From Dialister sp900541485 (GTDB taxonomy: Bacteria > Bacillota > Negativicutes > Veillonellales > Dialisteraceae): a DNA stretch of 64,000 nt. The DNA lies in assembly GCA_965119665.1 (NCBI GenBank), contig OZ221974.1, forward strand, positions 1,488,001-1,552,000, given 5' to 3'. Shown here piece by piece: positions 50,581 to 60,175 of the stretch (its first letter is position 1; every line of letters starts with the position of its first letter). A model generated the notes under the pieces. The model was not told the origin of the DNA and did not search any database. It worked only from the letters and a program-made list of their open reading frames with translations. Made by a program: the position numbers and the translations under genes.

Positions 50581-51891
50581 GTGATTGCTTTTTTTGCGGC
50601 ATTCATTCACTATATGTGTACAGTTATTAATTTTTCATTTGCAAGAATGAGAAAAAAGTACATTGAGAACAATGATGAATTGGATACGGAACTGGTAAAA
50701 AAAGTAGCCCCTTACTACAAAAAAACGTCGGAAGTGATTGCAGGAACGCAAATCGGACATGTTTTGTGCAGCGGTTTATTCATGTTTTCTTTATACCGGG
50801 TAATGACGGAGCTTAGTATTCTGGTCAAACAGAGCCGGTTTATGGTCACGGAAGGTCTGCTGTATGGGTCAGTTGCATTTCTTTTTGTGACTTTTCTTTT
50901 GCTGTTTTGGATATTTACTTTACTGCTTCCCGCTTCGGTTTCTCTTGTCCGGCCGCTTCCAATGCTGGCTTCCCATATCTGGTTTTTAAAAATTCTGTCC
51001 GCGGTTTTTAAACCGTTTACACGTATCGGGTTGTATGCGGTAAAAAAAATATTGGATATGAGGCAGTTGCCTTTTCGTGATGAGGTTAATTTTACTTATA
51101 CGGAAGATGAAATCAGGTGTATTGTAGAAGAAAGTCATCGAAGCGGACGGCTCAATGCTCTTGAAAATACACTCATAAAAAATTCTTTTGATTTCTTTGA
51201 TCTTGATGCCCGGGATGTAATGATTCCGCGAAATAAAATGGTGGTTCTGGATTTTGATAATGACATGGACGAAATGCGTCGGATTATTTCCAAAGCCCAC
51301 CATACCTGCTATCCGGTGTGTTTGGAAGATAAAGATCACATGCTCGGGTTTATCCATGTAAAAGATTTTTTGGAAAGTCTTTTGCGTGGTGAATATAATA
51401 TCAAACGGATTATGAGGGAGATTCTTACCGTTCCCGAGGTCATGCCGGCAGCGGCTTTGCTGAAATTGATGAAAAACAGAAGAATTTATTTGGCCGTCGT
51501 GGTTGATGAATACGGGAGCACATCCGGGCTTGTGACTTTAGAAGATTTGACAGAAGAACTGGTGGGAGCCTTGCCGCAGAATGAGGATCCGGCTCCTATG
51601 GAAATTCTTGCAATCAATGACTCTTTATATGAATTTGACGGGACTGTCATTCTTGACGATGTATTTGAAAAATTAGAAATAGCATTGACAGATGAGGAAA
51701 GAAATAATACGATTGGCGGGTTTGTTTTTTCTCATCTTGAACGGATTCCGAAGGTGGGAGACCATATTGTTTTCGGCGGATGGTGTTTTACGGTGCTCCG
51801 CATGGATGGATTCCGAGTTGTCCGTGTCAGGGCAGAGCGTGCACAAAGGCAGGAAAATAATGGCGATGATGTACCCGGTGACAAATTATAA
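50581..51891 (+). CDS. CNNM/hemolysin-family membrane protein with CBS pair
   Basis: A membrane protein of the CNNM (DUF21) type, whose members transport Mg2+ or Co2+. From the GTG at 50581 it has 436 residues, but no ribosome site precedes that codon and it would start inside the first helix. The open frame extends back to ATT 50545 (12 codons more, GGGAGGAA at 50531-50538), which gives a full helix. Helices occupy about 1-150, two CBS domains about 205-330 (RDVMIPRNKM, LVTLEDLTEELVG), then a CorC_HlyC domain. recO follows, overlapping by 32 bases. Confidence 0.88.
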   Translation: MIAFFAAFIHYMCTVINFSFARMRKKYIENNDELDTELVKKVAPYYKKTSEVIAGTQIGHVLCSGLFMFSLYRVMTELSILVKQSRFMVTEGLLYGSVAFLFVTFLLLFWIFTLLLPASVSLVRPLPMLASHIWFLKILSAVFKPFTRIGLYAVKKILDMRQLPFRDEVNFTYTEDEIRCIVEESHRSGRLNALENTLIKNSFDFFDLDARDVMIPRNKMVVLDFDNDMDEMRRIISKAHHTCYPVCLEDKDHMLGFIHVKDFLESLLRGEYNIKRIMREILTVPEVMPAAALLKLMKNRRIYLAVVVDEYGSTSGLVTLEDLTEELVGALPQNEDPAPMEILAINDSLYEFDGTVILDDVFEKLEIALTDEERNNTIGGFVFSHLERIPKVGDHIVFGGWCFTVLRMDGFRVVRVRAERAQRQENNGDDVPGDKL

Positions 51892-52513
51892 GGGGATTCT
51901 TCTGAGAACCCGTAAAAGCGGGGGACAGGGGAAAGTGGCGGATATATTCACATATTCTGTCGGGCGTATATGGGTATATATTCCGCAGAGTGTTATATCT
52001 AAATGCGGAACCGGCGGAACGCTTCCGTTTACTTTCTTGCGTTTTACGGTAACCGGTACAGGTGACCATCCAGTAATGATGCAATATGAAAGTGAAAAAA
52101 TTTTAGATATGATGGCACTTTCTTATGAAGACATGCAATATTGGTATTATGTCATAGAGCTGGCAGAAGAATTGTTTCCTCAGGAGCAGGAAAATATCGA
52201 AGCTTATAAAGTTCTAAAATACGGGCTTCTGGAAGCTAAAGAGAAAAATAAAATGGTGGCCTCTTTTATTACAGGGGTCAAACTTTTGTTGAAAGCAGGA
52301 TTTGATCCTGCCGGGGAAGGCGTTATGGAGGAGTCGGCGCTATCTGTGCCGGCGCAAGAGTTTTTAAAGAAATGCTTGCTATATCGTTGGGGAAGCGGGT
52401 TCAATGAGGCGATTAAAAATAAAACATTTAAAGAAGCTGCTGCTTATATTGATAGTTTTATTTTGAAATATTGTGATGTGGAATTAAAAACAAAAGGCGC
52501 TTTCTCCAAATAA
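51860..52513 (+). CDS. recO: DNA repair protein RecO
   Basis: RecO helps load RecA at gaps by binding SSB and DNA. From ATG 51860 (AGGA at 51851-51854) it has 217 residues; the frame is open further upstream inside the previous gene. The N-terminal OB fold starts YPVTNYKGILLRTRKSGGQGKV, typical of RecO, and LAEELFPQEQENIEAYKVL matches the helical part. It is shorter than the usual 240-250 residues and the CxxC zinc finger of many RecO proteins is missing. Position after era supports the assignment. Confidence 0.78.
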   Translation: MAMMYPVTNYKGILLRTRKSGGQGKVADIFTYSVGRIWVYIPQSVISKCGTGGTLPFTFLRFTVTGTGDHPVMMQYESEKILDMMALSYEDMQYWYYVIELAEELFPQEQENIEAYKVLKYGLLEAKEKNKMVASFITGVKLLLKAGFDPAGEGVMEESALSVPAQEFLKKCLLYRWGSGFNEAIKNKTFKEAAAYIDSFILKYCDVELKTKGAFSK

Positions 52514-52563
52514 AAAGCAATAAAAAAGCATTGAGGGTTTCCCAATGCTTTTTTATTGCTTTT
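52513..52563. terminator. Long bidirectional terminator between recO and sstT
   Basis: A perfect 21-bp inverted repeat (AAAAGCAATAAAAAAGCATTG with its complement at 52543-52563) encloses 9 bases. A and T runs serve both strands. Confidence 0.85.
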
Positions 52564-52569
52564 GTTATT

Positions 52570-53823
52570 TTAATTATGCGGTACCATATCTTCCGCTTTA
52601 AGAGTACCGAGTTTACGACGTTCAGCAAATTCGGCAGTAGCGGTGAAAAGTACATCACTGGAGCTGTTAAGAGCTGTTTCGCAGGCATCTTCTAAAACGC
52701 TGATAATAAATCCGACACCTACAACTTGCATAGCAATATCATTATTGATACCAAAAGAAGCACAGGCAACCGGGATAAGAAGTAAGGAGCCGCCGGCTAC
52801 ACCGGAAGCACCGCAAGCACCGACTGTGGAAATCAGGCATAAGAGAAGCGCGGTAGGAAGATCTACAACAATACCGAGTGTATTGGCTGCTGCCAAAGCG
52901 AGAACGGAAATTGTTATTGAAGCACCGGCCATATTAATTGTCGCACCCAACGGAATGGAAATGGTGAATGTGTCCGGGTTTAACCCGAGACGTTTGCAAA
53001 GAGTCAGGTTGACAGGGATATTAGCGGCAGAACTTCTTGTGAAAAATGCATATACGCCGCTTTCCCGGATAGTTGTCCAAACAAGGGGATATGGATTTTT
53101 TCTTACTTTTACATATACAATCAACGGATTCATAACCAAGGCAACTAAGAAGTAAGAACCGATGAGAACACCTAAAAGCTTTATATAGCTCAGAAGGGCA
53201 TCAACACCAGCTGTGCCAACAGAATCAGCAACAAGTCCCATAATGCCGAGTGGAGCAAAATGAATAACCCAGGTAACAACTTTTGTGATTGACTGGGCAA
53301 TATCATTAAGGGCACCTTTTGTCGTACCGCCTGCATAGCTTTTTAAAGCAAGACCGAGAATAACGGCCCAGGTAAGAATGCCGATATAATTGGCATTGAG
53401 GAGAGCATTTACAGGATTATCTACGACAGAAAGAATGACATTGTGAAGAACTTCAACAATACCGGACGGCGGTGCTAATTTAGCATCTGCCGCTACTTGG
53501 AGATGGAGTGTTGTGGGGAATAAAAATGACATGGCTACGCCGACTAATGCGGCGAAAAATGTACCGATGACATAAAGTATGATTACAGGCTTCATATTAT
53601 CGTTTGTTCCTTCTTTTTTCTGTGCCATTGCATTCATGACCAGGAAAAATACCAGAACCGGTGCGACACCTTTTAATGCCTTAACAAATAAGTCGCCGAA
53701 AATTTTTACTGCAGGAATGGCAGGCGGTGCAAAGATAGCAATAAGGATACCAATGATAAGACCTACTGCTATTTGCTTAATAAGTGCAACACTTGAAAGA
53801 ATGTTTTTAATTTGAGTAAACAA
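52570..53823 (-). CDS. sstT: Serine/threonine:Na+ symporter SstT
   Basis: This is a dicarboxylate/amino acid:cation symporter family transporter taking up serine and threonine with sodium. It has 417 residues and eight helices plus two re-entrant loops. FFTRSSAANIPVNL, SIPLGATINMAGASI and SLLLIPVACASFGIN are the SstT motifs, including the Na+ site NMAGA. The ATG at 53821-53823 (minus strand) has a GGGGGAA ribosome site. Confidence 0.93.
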   Translation of the reverse strand: MFTQIKNILSSVALIKQIAVGLIIGILIAIFAPPAIPAVKIFGDLFVKALKGVAPVLVFFLVMNAMAQKKEGTNDNMKPVIILYVIGTFFAALVGVAMSFLFPTTLHLQVAADAKLAPPSGIVEVLHNVILSVVDNPVNALLNANYIGILTWAVILGLALKSYAGGTTKGALNDIAQSITKVVTWVIHFAPLGIMGLVADSVGTAGVDALLSYIKLLGVLIGSYFLVALVMNPLIVYVKVRKNPYPLVWTTIRESGVYAFFTRSSAANIPVNLTLCKRLGLNPDTFTISIPLGATINMAGASITISVLALAAANTLGIVVDLPTALLLCLISTVGACGASGVAGGSLLLIPVACASFGINNDIAMQVVGVGFIISVLEDACETALNSSSDVLFTATAEFAERRKLGTLKAEDMVPHN

Positions 53824-53933
53824 ATGAATTCCCCCTTTTTACTAATAATATTTTTTAAGTATACATTGGGTTTTTAAATCATTCAAGATTATAAGAGCAA
53901 CTATGCATAATTGATAAGCAGATTGGGGTTATC

Positions 53934-53987
53934 TATGCGTTTTTTCTATTTATGAATTTGAAACCGCAGATATAGAAAAAATCCATA
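53934..53987. repeat. Imperfect inverted repeat in sstT-lpxI divergent region
   Basis: TATG, 2 bases, TTTTTTCTAT, 22 bases, ATAGAAAAAA, 2 bases, CATA. The 10-bp inner arms are perfect. It lies between divergent genes and could be an operator or structured leader of sstT. Confidence 0.6.
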
Positions 53988-54000
53988 AATGAGCTGTATA

Positions 54001-54009
54001 TGGTAAAAT
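54001..54009 (+). promoter_or_regulatory. Candidate extended -10 of the lipid A operon
   Basis: TGGTAAAAT fits TGnTAnnnT and is 30 bases before the lpxI start. No -35 is clear. Confidence 0.35.
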
Positions 54010-54038
54010 AAGATAATATCAATTGTCATGGAGGAAGA

Positions 54039-54863
54039 ATGGAAAATGTAGGATTGCTTGCCGGCATAGGAACGTTGCCGGTAGAGTTTTTAGACGCTGC
54101 TCATTTACAGGGATACCGGGTTATTTGTATTGCCGTAATTCCCGGCACCGATCCCGTGTTAAAGGAAAAAGCAGATGTATATTATGAAATTAATGCTTTT
54201 AAGCTCAATAAAATTATTAAAACCCTTGTGAAAGAAAACGTGAAAGAAGTTACTCTTCTGGGCAAAGTGACAAAAGAGTGGCTTTATAAAGATCATGTGA
54301 TGCCGGATTTACGGGCTATAAAACTATTAAACCAATTAAGAAAACAAAATTTTAAAGATGACACCATTACGCTGGCAATTGTGGACGAGCTTAAGAAAGA
54401 TGGAATTTCTGTTCTTGACCAGACAAAATACTTGAAACCGTTAATGCCGGGGCCACAAGTTTTTACAAAAAAACAACCCACAAAAAATCAATGGGAAGAT
54501 ATTAAATTCGGATTTGATGCGGCGAAAACAATCGGAGCAATGGATCTGGGGCAGACTGTAGTAGTAAAAGGCAGGGCTGTCATGGCGGTTGAAGCGATAG
54601 AAGGAACAGATGCATGTATAAAGCGGGGAGGCCTTTTGGCAAGGGAGGGGGCGGTGGTTGTTAAAACTGCCAAGCCGGGGCAGGATTCCCGTTTTGATGT
54701 CCCTGCCATAGGACTGACAACGTTGAGATCTATGTTAGAAAGTAAATGTACAGTTCTTGCTATAGAAGCACATAGAACTTTATTTGCCGAAAAGGAAAAG
54801 GTATTGGAACTGGCAGAGCGTGAAGGAATTGTTATATTAGCGGTGGAACAAGGATCATTATGA
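54039..54863 (+). CDS. lpxI: UDP-2,3-diacylglucosamine pyrophosphatase LpxI
   Basis: LpxI cleaves UDP-2,3-diacylglucosamine to lipid X plus UMP, replacing LpxH. It has 274 residues of the DUF1009 family. GLLAGIGTLPVEF at the start, LLGKVTKEWLY, GRAVMAVEAIEGTDA and VKTAKPGQDSRFDVPAIG are family segments, with the catalytic Asp probably the D in DSRFDVP. It overlaps lpxB by 4 bases, which uses its product. Its presence in a firmicute-type genome is strong evidence of lipid A synthesis. Confidence 0.95.
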   Translation: MENVGLLAGIGTLPVEFLDAAHLQGYRVICIAVIPGTDPVLKEKADVYYEINAFKLNKIIKTLVKENVKEVTLLGKVTKEWLYKDHVMPDLRAIKLLNQLRKQNFKDDTITLAIVDELKKDGISVLDQTKYLKPLMPGPQVFTKKQPTKNQWEDIKFGFDAAKTIGAMDLGQTVVVKGRAVMAVEAIEGTDACIKRGGLLAREGAVVVKTAKPGQDSRFDVPAIGLTTLRSMLESKCTVLAIEAHRTLFAEKEKVLELAEREGIVILAVEQGSL

Positions 54864-55990
54864 AAATTATGATGTCTGCCGGAGAAGCATCCGGTGATAT
54901 GCATGCTGCTGCGGTAGCCGCAGAGATAAAAAAAGAAAATCCGCAAATTGATATTTTCGGAATGGGCGGAAAAAATATGCGAGAGGCGGGAGTGCGTATC
55001 GTATATGATATAGAGCATCTCGGGATTATCGGCTTTGTAGAGGTGCTTAAGCATTTACCTCTTTTTTTAAAGTTGATAAAATTTTTAAAAGAAACGATGG
55101 TAAATGAAAAACCGGATGTTCTTGTATGCATAGATTATCCCGGTCTGAATATGAAAATAGCACATGTGGCAAAAGAAATGGGCATACCGGTGGTATATTA
55201 TATTGCACCTACCATATGGGCGTGGAAAAAAGGAAGAGCCAAACAGATTGCCCGTGATGTAAGACAGGTAGCCTCTATATTTCCTTTTGAGGCGGAGGCG
55301 TATAAAAAAGCAGGTGCATCCGTTACTTTTGTAGGACACCCTTTGGCAGACACAGTGAAAACATCCATGTCCTTTGAGGAAGCGATGGAATATTTTGGCG
55401 GACAAAAAGACAAAAAAAGGATTCTTCTTATGCCGGGAAGTCGGAAAAATGAAGTATCCGGTCTTTTGCCTGTCATGCTTGATGCATGTAAGCTGATTTC
55501 AGAAAAAGCGGAGTGCCAGTTTTACTTACCTAAGGCAGATACGATTTCTGATGAGTTCTTAAAAAGTTTTTTATCGAAACATCCGGAATTGCAGGTTACT
55601 GTTACAGAGGGAAAGCAATATGATTTGATGCAAATTTGTACAGCCTGTATAGCCTCTTCAGGGACTGCGACTTTGGAAACCGCTTTGATGCAATTGCCGA
55701 CTGTTCTTATCTATAAATTGGCACCTGCAACCTGGTTTATTGCTAAGCACGTAGTAGAAGTAAAATATGCAGGATTGCCCAATTTGTTATTGCAAAAAGA
55801 GGTAACTCCCGAATTATTGCAAAATCAGGTGACAGCAGAAAATATAGCAAGTATTATCGTTCCCTGGATTACTGATGAACAAATACGGGTAAGAAATATA
55901 AATGAATTGCAAGAGGTCCGGAAACGCTTGGGGGATGCAGGCGCAGTAAAGCGTACTGCCCGCCTTATACTGAAAACAGCAGGAGAATAA
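54860..55990 (+). CDS. lpxB: Lipid-A-disaccharide synthase
   Basis: LpxB is a GT19 glycosyltransferase joining lipid X and UDP-diacylglucosamine into the lipid A disaccharide. It has 376 residues. The start SAGEASGDMHAA is the family hallmark; GPGxNxK-like YPGLNMKIA and YYIAPTIWAWKKGR, then LMPGSRKNEV, and the SGTATLETAL segment near the C-terminus are all present. It starts inside lpxI and is followed by the ABC transporter after one base. Confidence 0.97.
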   Translation: MKIMMSAGEASGDMHAAAVAAEIKKENPQIDIFGMGGKNMREAGVRIVYDIEHLGIIGFVEVLKHLPLFLKLIKFLKETMVNEKPDVLVCIDYPGLNMKIAHVAKEMGIPVVYYIAPTIWAWKKGRAKQIARDVRQVASIFPFEAEAYKKAGASVTFVGHPLADTVKTSMSFEEAMEYFGGQKDKKRILLMPGSRKNEVSGLLPVMLDACKLISEKAECQFYLPKADTISDEFLKSFLSKHPELQVTVTEGKQYDLMQICTACIASSGTATLETALMQLPTVLIYKLAPATWFIAKHVVEVKYAGLPNLLLQKEVTPELLQNQVTAENIASIIVPWITDEQIRVRNINELQEVRKRLGDAGAVKRTARLILKTAGE

Positions 55991-55991
55991 A

Positions 55992-57740
55992 ATGAAAAAC
56001 AAAGTGGATGGTTATAAACGTCTGTTATCTTACTTGAAGCCTTATAAAAAACTTCTTATATTATCTGTGTTTTTTATGATACTTGTTTCCCTGTCGAATT
56101 TAGTTGTTCCCTGGATTATTAAAGATGTGATAGATCAGGTGTTGGAAAATAAAGATCTTGGGATGCTTTATATCATTATTGTTGTGATTTTGGCAACATT
56201 CTTTATACGAGCCCTGACCACATTCGGACATCGTTATTTGATGGGGTATATAGGTCAGGCGGTCATTATGGATATACGGAATGCCTTATACCACCATTTA
56301 CAACGACTGTCTATTGCTTATTATGACCGGCGGCGTACCGGGGATATCATGAGTAACTTAACGAATGATATTTCAGCCCTTCAGACAGCTATTGTTACCG
56401 ATTTTATAACTTTAGTTCAGGAAAGTGCCATTTTTATAGGCTCTTTCGGGTCAATGATTTATCTGCAATGGAAGTTGACAGTTTTATGTCTGATTATTGT
56501 GCCTTTCGTTTCTTATGTGATTAAATTTTTTGGCAAGAAACTTCATAACAGCGGTAAAGATGTTCAGGAAACCTTGGCGGATGTTACTTCCATTCTTCAG
56601 GAAACAATTCAGGGGGTACGTATAGTTCGCAGTTTTAACAGGGGCGCTTATGAGGAAAAGCGTTTCCGAAAAATCAATAAACTGAGTTTCACGGCTGCTG
56701 TTCGTGCAATCCGCCAGCAGAGCCAGATGACGCCTTTTGTGGAGTTTTTGGCAGCCATTGCTGTTTGTGCCATTATCTGGTATGGCGGTGTATCTGTAAT
56801 TGATGGTGTTATGTCAACAGGCGAATTAATTGCGTTCCTGATTTATGCCATTAATCTTGCGAATCCGACCAGACGGGTGGCTGAAAGTGTGGGAAATATA
56901 CAAAAATCACTGGCAGCGGCGGACCGGGTATTTTCAATTTTAGATGAACAGCCGGAAATACAAAACAGGGAAGATGCTAAAGATATAGAGGTTAAAGCGG
57001 GGTGTGTGGAAGCAAGGCACGTATCTTTTTACTATGAAGCGGGAAATCCGGTGTTGACGGATTTAAACTTTGTGGCAGAACCGGGCCAGACGATTGCATT
57101 GGTAGGGCCGTCCGGATCAGGAAAGACGACGATAGCCAATCTTTTACCACGGTTTTATGATGTAACCGGTGGGGGAATTTATATAGACGGTATGGATATA
57201 CGGGAATCCACGATAAGCTCTTTACGGGAGCATATAGGACTTGTACCGCAGGATACGCTTCTTTTTAATACAACCATTAAAGAAAATATTTTATACGGCA
57301 GGCTGGATGCGACAGATAAGGAAGTTTGGGAAGCCGTTAAAGCGGCTAATGCGGAAAAGTTTATTCGCGGACTTCCTAACGGAATTGAAACAAAGGTGGG
57401 GGACCGAGGTCTGGTGCTGTCCGGCGGCCAGAGGCAGAGAATAGCGATTGCCAGAGCCATACTTAAGGATCCGGCGATTTTAATTCTGGATGAAGCCACT
57501 TCTGCACTTGATACGGAAAGTGAAAAAATTGTACAGGACGCTTTAGAAAAATTGATGGTAGGACGTACGTCTTTTGTAATTGCACACAGATTGTCTACAG
57601 TCAAGAATGCAGATCAGATATTTGTCCTTAATAATGGACACATAGAAGAATCCGGCACCCATAATGAATTAATGCGTGAAGGTGGTTTATACTATGAGTT
57701 ATACACCATGTCCATGAAAGAACCGGAAGGAGCTAATTAA
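55992..57740 (+). CDS. msbA: Lipid A export ABC transporter MsbA-type
   Basis: A 582-residue half-transporter with six membrane helices (about 20-320) and an ATPase domain. Walker A GPSGSGKT is at about 370-377, the signature LSGGQRQR at about 477-484, and Walker B LILDEATSAL next. Similar ABC exporters carry drugs or lipids; its place between lpxB and waaA makes lipid A flipping the likely role. It begins one base after lpxB. Confidence 0.92.
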   Translation: MKNKVDGYKRLLSYLKPYKKLLILSVFFMILVSLSNLVVPWIIKDVIDQVLENKDLGMLYIIIVVILATFFIRALTTFGHRYLMGYIGQAVIMDIRNALYHHLQRLSIAYYDRRRTGDIMSNLTNDISALQTAIVTDFITLVQESAIFIGSFGSMIYLQWKLTVLCLIIVPFVSYVIKFFGKKLHNSGKDVQETLADVTSILQETIQGVRIVRSFNRGAYEEKRFRKINKLSFTAAVRAIRQQSQMTPFVEFLAAIAVCAIIWYGGVSVIDGVMSTGELIAFLIYAINLANPTRRVAESVGNIQKSLAAADRVFSILDEQPEIQNREDAKDIEVKAGCVEARHVSFYYEAGNPVLTDLNFVAEPGQTIALVGPSGSGKTTIANLLPRFYDVTGGGIYIDGMDIRESTISSLREHIGLVPQDTLLFNTTIKENILYGRLDATDKEVWEAVKAANAEKFIRGLPNGIETKVGDRGLVLSGGQRQRIAIARAILKDPAILILDEATSALDTESEKIVQDALEKLMVGRTSFVIAHRLSTVKNADQIFVLNNGHIEESGTHNELMREGGLYYELYTMSMKEPEGAN

Positions 57741-57741
57741 T

Positions 57742-59073
57742 TTGTATTGGTTTTATAATATTTGCCTGGTGGCATACTGGATACTCCAAGTTCCGGTACT
57801 TATATACCGACTGATTTTTGAAGAGGGGTTTTATGACCGCTTAAAACAAAGTGCGGGTATTATGCCGACTCCGACATTAGAGCAGATTGCATATCATAAT
57901 GCGATTTGGATTCATGCCGCTTCTGTGGGAGAGGTGGTAGCGGCAAGTCCTATTGTCAGAGAGCTGAAAAACAGGTATCCCCAAGAAATGGTGGTTGTTT
58001 CTGTTGTTACAGCTACAGGACATCGTATGGCTCAAAAAATTATCCCTGAAGCGGACGGACATATCTTTTTTCCCTTTGATTTACCGATTATTACAGAAAG
58101 AATTGTGGATATTGTAAATCCTAAAGCGATTATCCTGATTGAAACGGAGCTGTGGCCTAACTTTTTGCGATTGGCATGGCACAAAAAAATTCCGGTTATG
58201 ATGATGAATGGAAGAATCAGTGACCGTTCTATGAAAAGATATTCGCTGATTAAAAGGTTTACATCGAGAATGCTTTTGCAAATCAGAGCTTTTTGTATGC
58301 AGTCGGCGATTGATGCTGAGCATATTATTTCTATGGGAGCTTTGCCGGAAAGAGTAACAATTACAGGGAATACTAAGTATGATGAAACATATGTAGAAGT
58401 CACAGAGGCTGAGAAACAGCAAATGCGACAAGAATTTCGCGTTGACGGGATGAGTCCTGTCATTATAGCGGGAAGTACACACCGGGGAGAAGAGGAAATC
58501 GTTATACGTGTTTTCCGTAAAGTACTGGATACGTATCCTGATGCTCGTTTATTATTGGCAGTTCGTGAAATCACAAGAGCTCCTACCGTACTTTCCTTAG
58601 TAAAAAATGCAGGCTTTACGGCCGTGCGTCGTTCTCAAATGAAAACCGGGGAGGACATTATACAGCATCCAGAAGTAATTGTTTTAGATACTATCGGAGA
58701 GCTGGGACGCGTATACAGTCTTGCAGATGTCGTTTTTGTCGGAGGAAGCTTTGTGAAGGTAGGCGGGCATAATATTTTGGAGCCGGCTGCTCATGGTAAG
58801 CCTGTTCTGGTTGGCCCCTACATGTTCAATTTCAGAGATATCTTTGATTTACTTTCCCGTCGCGGTGCCTGCATTATGACCGGAAATGAAAAAGAGTTTG
58901 AAAAAACTCTGCTCCGGCTTTTGGAAGATCCTGAGAAAATAGAGCAAATGGGAACAGCTGCTTTAGAAGTCGTCAGGGAAAATCAGGGGGGAACGCGAAG
59001 AAATATAGATCTTTTTGAAAACTTGGCAAAAAAATATAACATTCAATTGATGGAGAATTCCCATGAATCTTGA
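57742..59073 (+). CDS. waaA: Kdo transferase
   Basis: WaaA (KdtA) moves Kdo from CMP-Kdo onto lipid IVA. It has 443 residues from the TTG at 57742 with AAGGAG at 57727-57732. An N-terminal anchor helix is followed by the Glycos_transf_N domain with HAASVGEVVAASPIV (catalytic Glu) and FPFDLP, then IETELWPNFL. The C-terminal half has NTKYDE, GSTHRGEEE and the FVGGSFVKVGGHNILEPA loop. Whether it adds one or two Kdo cannot be read. It overlaps lpxK by 11 bases. Confidence 0.96.
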   Translation: MYWFYNICLVAYWILQVPVLIYRLIFEEGFYDRLKQSAGIMPTPTLEQIAYHNAIWIHAASVGEVVAASPIVRELKNRYPQEMVVVSVVTATGHRMAQKIIPEADGHIFFPFDLPIITERIVDIVNPKAIILIETELWPNFLRLAWHKKIPVMMMNGRISDRSMKRYSLIKRFTSRMLLQIRAFCMQSAIDAEHIISMGALPERVTITGNTKYDETYVEVTEAEKQQMRQEFRVDGMSPVIIAGSTHRGEEEIVIRVFRKVLDTYPDARLLLAVREITRAPTVLSLVKNAGFTAVRRSQMKTGEDIIQHPEVIVLDTIGELGRVYSLADVVFVGGSFVKVGGHNILEPAAHGKPVLVGPYMFNFRDIFDLLSRRGACIMTGNEKEFEKTLLRLLEDPEKIEQMGTAALEVVRENQGGTRRNIDLFENLAKKYNIQLMENSHES

Positions 59074-60175
59074 AAGTTTTATACTTGACTTGCAAAAAAA
59101 TTCTTCTCCGGGAATTGGGGGCAAAGTCATTTTAAGCGGATTGGAACTTTTGGAAAAGGTATATAAAAGAGGAGTTATCTGTAAGCGGGGAAAAGCATTA
59201 AAATCAAGAATTAAGCTGGACGTTCCGGTTGTAAGTGTAGGAAATATAACGGCCGGGGGTACGGGCAAAACCCCATGTATCATAGAGTTGGCAGAGCAGA
59301 TGAAAGCTTGCGGAATCCATCCGGCGGTTTTATCGAGAGGATACAAAAGCGGTTTTGAGAAAGAAGGCGGTATAGTTTCTGACGGTAAGAAAATAGTGGC
59401 TGCCCAAAAAATGGCAGGGGATGAGCCGTACATGATGGCACTTCGTTTGCCGGGGGTTCCTGTTTTAGTAGGGCGTGACAGAATTCTCTCCGCAAAAAAA
59501 GCTATCGAATTAGGGGCAGATATTTTATTATTAGATGATGGCTTGCAGTACTGGCCCATAAAGCATGATTTGGAAATCGTTTTAGTTGACTGTACAAATC
59601 CGTTCGGATACGGACACATGCTTCCCCGGGGATTATTGAGAGAACCGTTAGACGGATTGGCACGGGCAGATCTTTTTATTCTTACCAAGAGCAATCAGGT
59701 CGATGATAAAACCAAAGATGAAATAACAGAGAAGTTACACAAATATGGAGGGGACATTCCTGTTTTGGAATCTGATCACGTGCCATCTGCACTGACTTCA
59801 TTTAGCGATTGGAAAAAACAACGGATTTGTAATGTGTTGGAACAGCGGCAAGGAGCCAAAGTGCTTCTTTTATCCGGAATAGGGAACCCGGGCGCTTTTT
59901 GGAAGACAACAGAAAAAGCAGGACTTTGTCCGGTAGAACACATTACTTTCAAGGATCATTATTCTTATAGCAATGAAGATATAAAAAAAGTTTTCCAAAA
60001 ACTGAAATACACTGATGCAGAAATTTTAGTAAGTACAGAAAAAGATGCGGTTAAAATGATTGATTTGCAGGGACTGAAAAACTCAGAGATTCCTGTATAT
60101 GTATTAAGTATCAAAATGGAGTACTCTGAGCATGACAGACAAATACTTCAGAGTGCGTGGGAGAAATTATTATGA
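59063..60175 (+). CDS. lpxK: Tetraacyldisaccharide 4'-kinase
   Basis: LpxK phosphorylates the 4' position of the lipid A disaccharide. It has 370 residues. The P-loop GNITAGGTGKTP is at about 53-66; SRGYKSGF, DDGLQYWPIKHDLEIVLVD and the LLREPL segment are family motifs. It lies downstream of waaA although it acts before it, a normal operon order. It ends in an ATGA overlap with kdsB. Confidence 0.96.
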   Translation: MNLESFILDLQKNSSPGIGGKVILSGLELLEKVYKRGVICKRGKALKSRIKLDVPVVSVGNITAGGTGKTPCIIELAEQMKACGIHPAVLSRGYKSGFEKEGGIVSDGKKIVAAQKMAGDEPYMMALRLPGVPVLVGRDRILSAKKAIELGADILLLDDGLQYWPIKHDLEIVLVDCTNPFGYGHMLPRGLLREPLDGLARADLFILTKSNQVDDKTKDEITEKLHKYGGDIPVLESDHVPSALTSFSDWKKQRICNVLEQRQGAKVLLLSGIGNPGAFWKTTEKAGLCPVEHITFKDHYSYSNEDIKKVFQKLKYTDAEILVSTEKDAVKMIDLQGLKNSEIPVYVLSIKMEYSEHDRQILQSAWEKLL

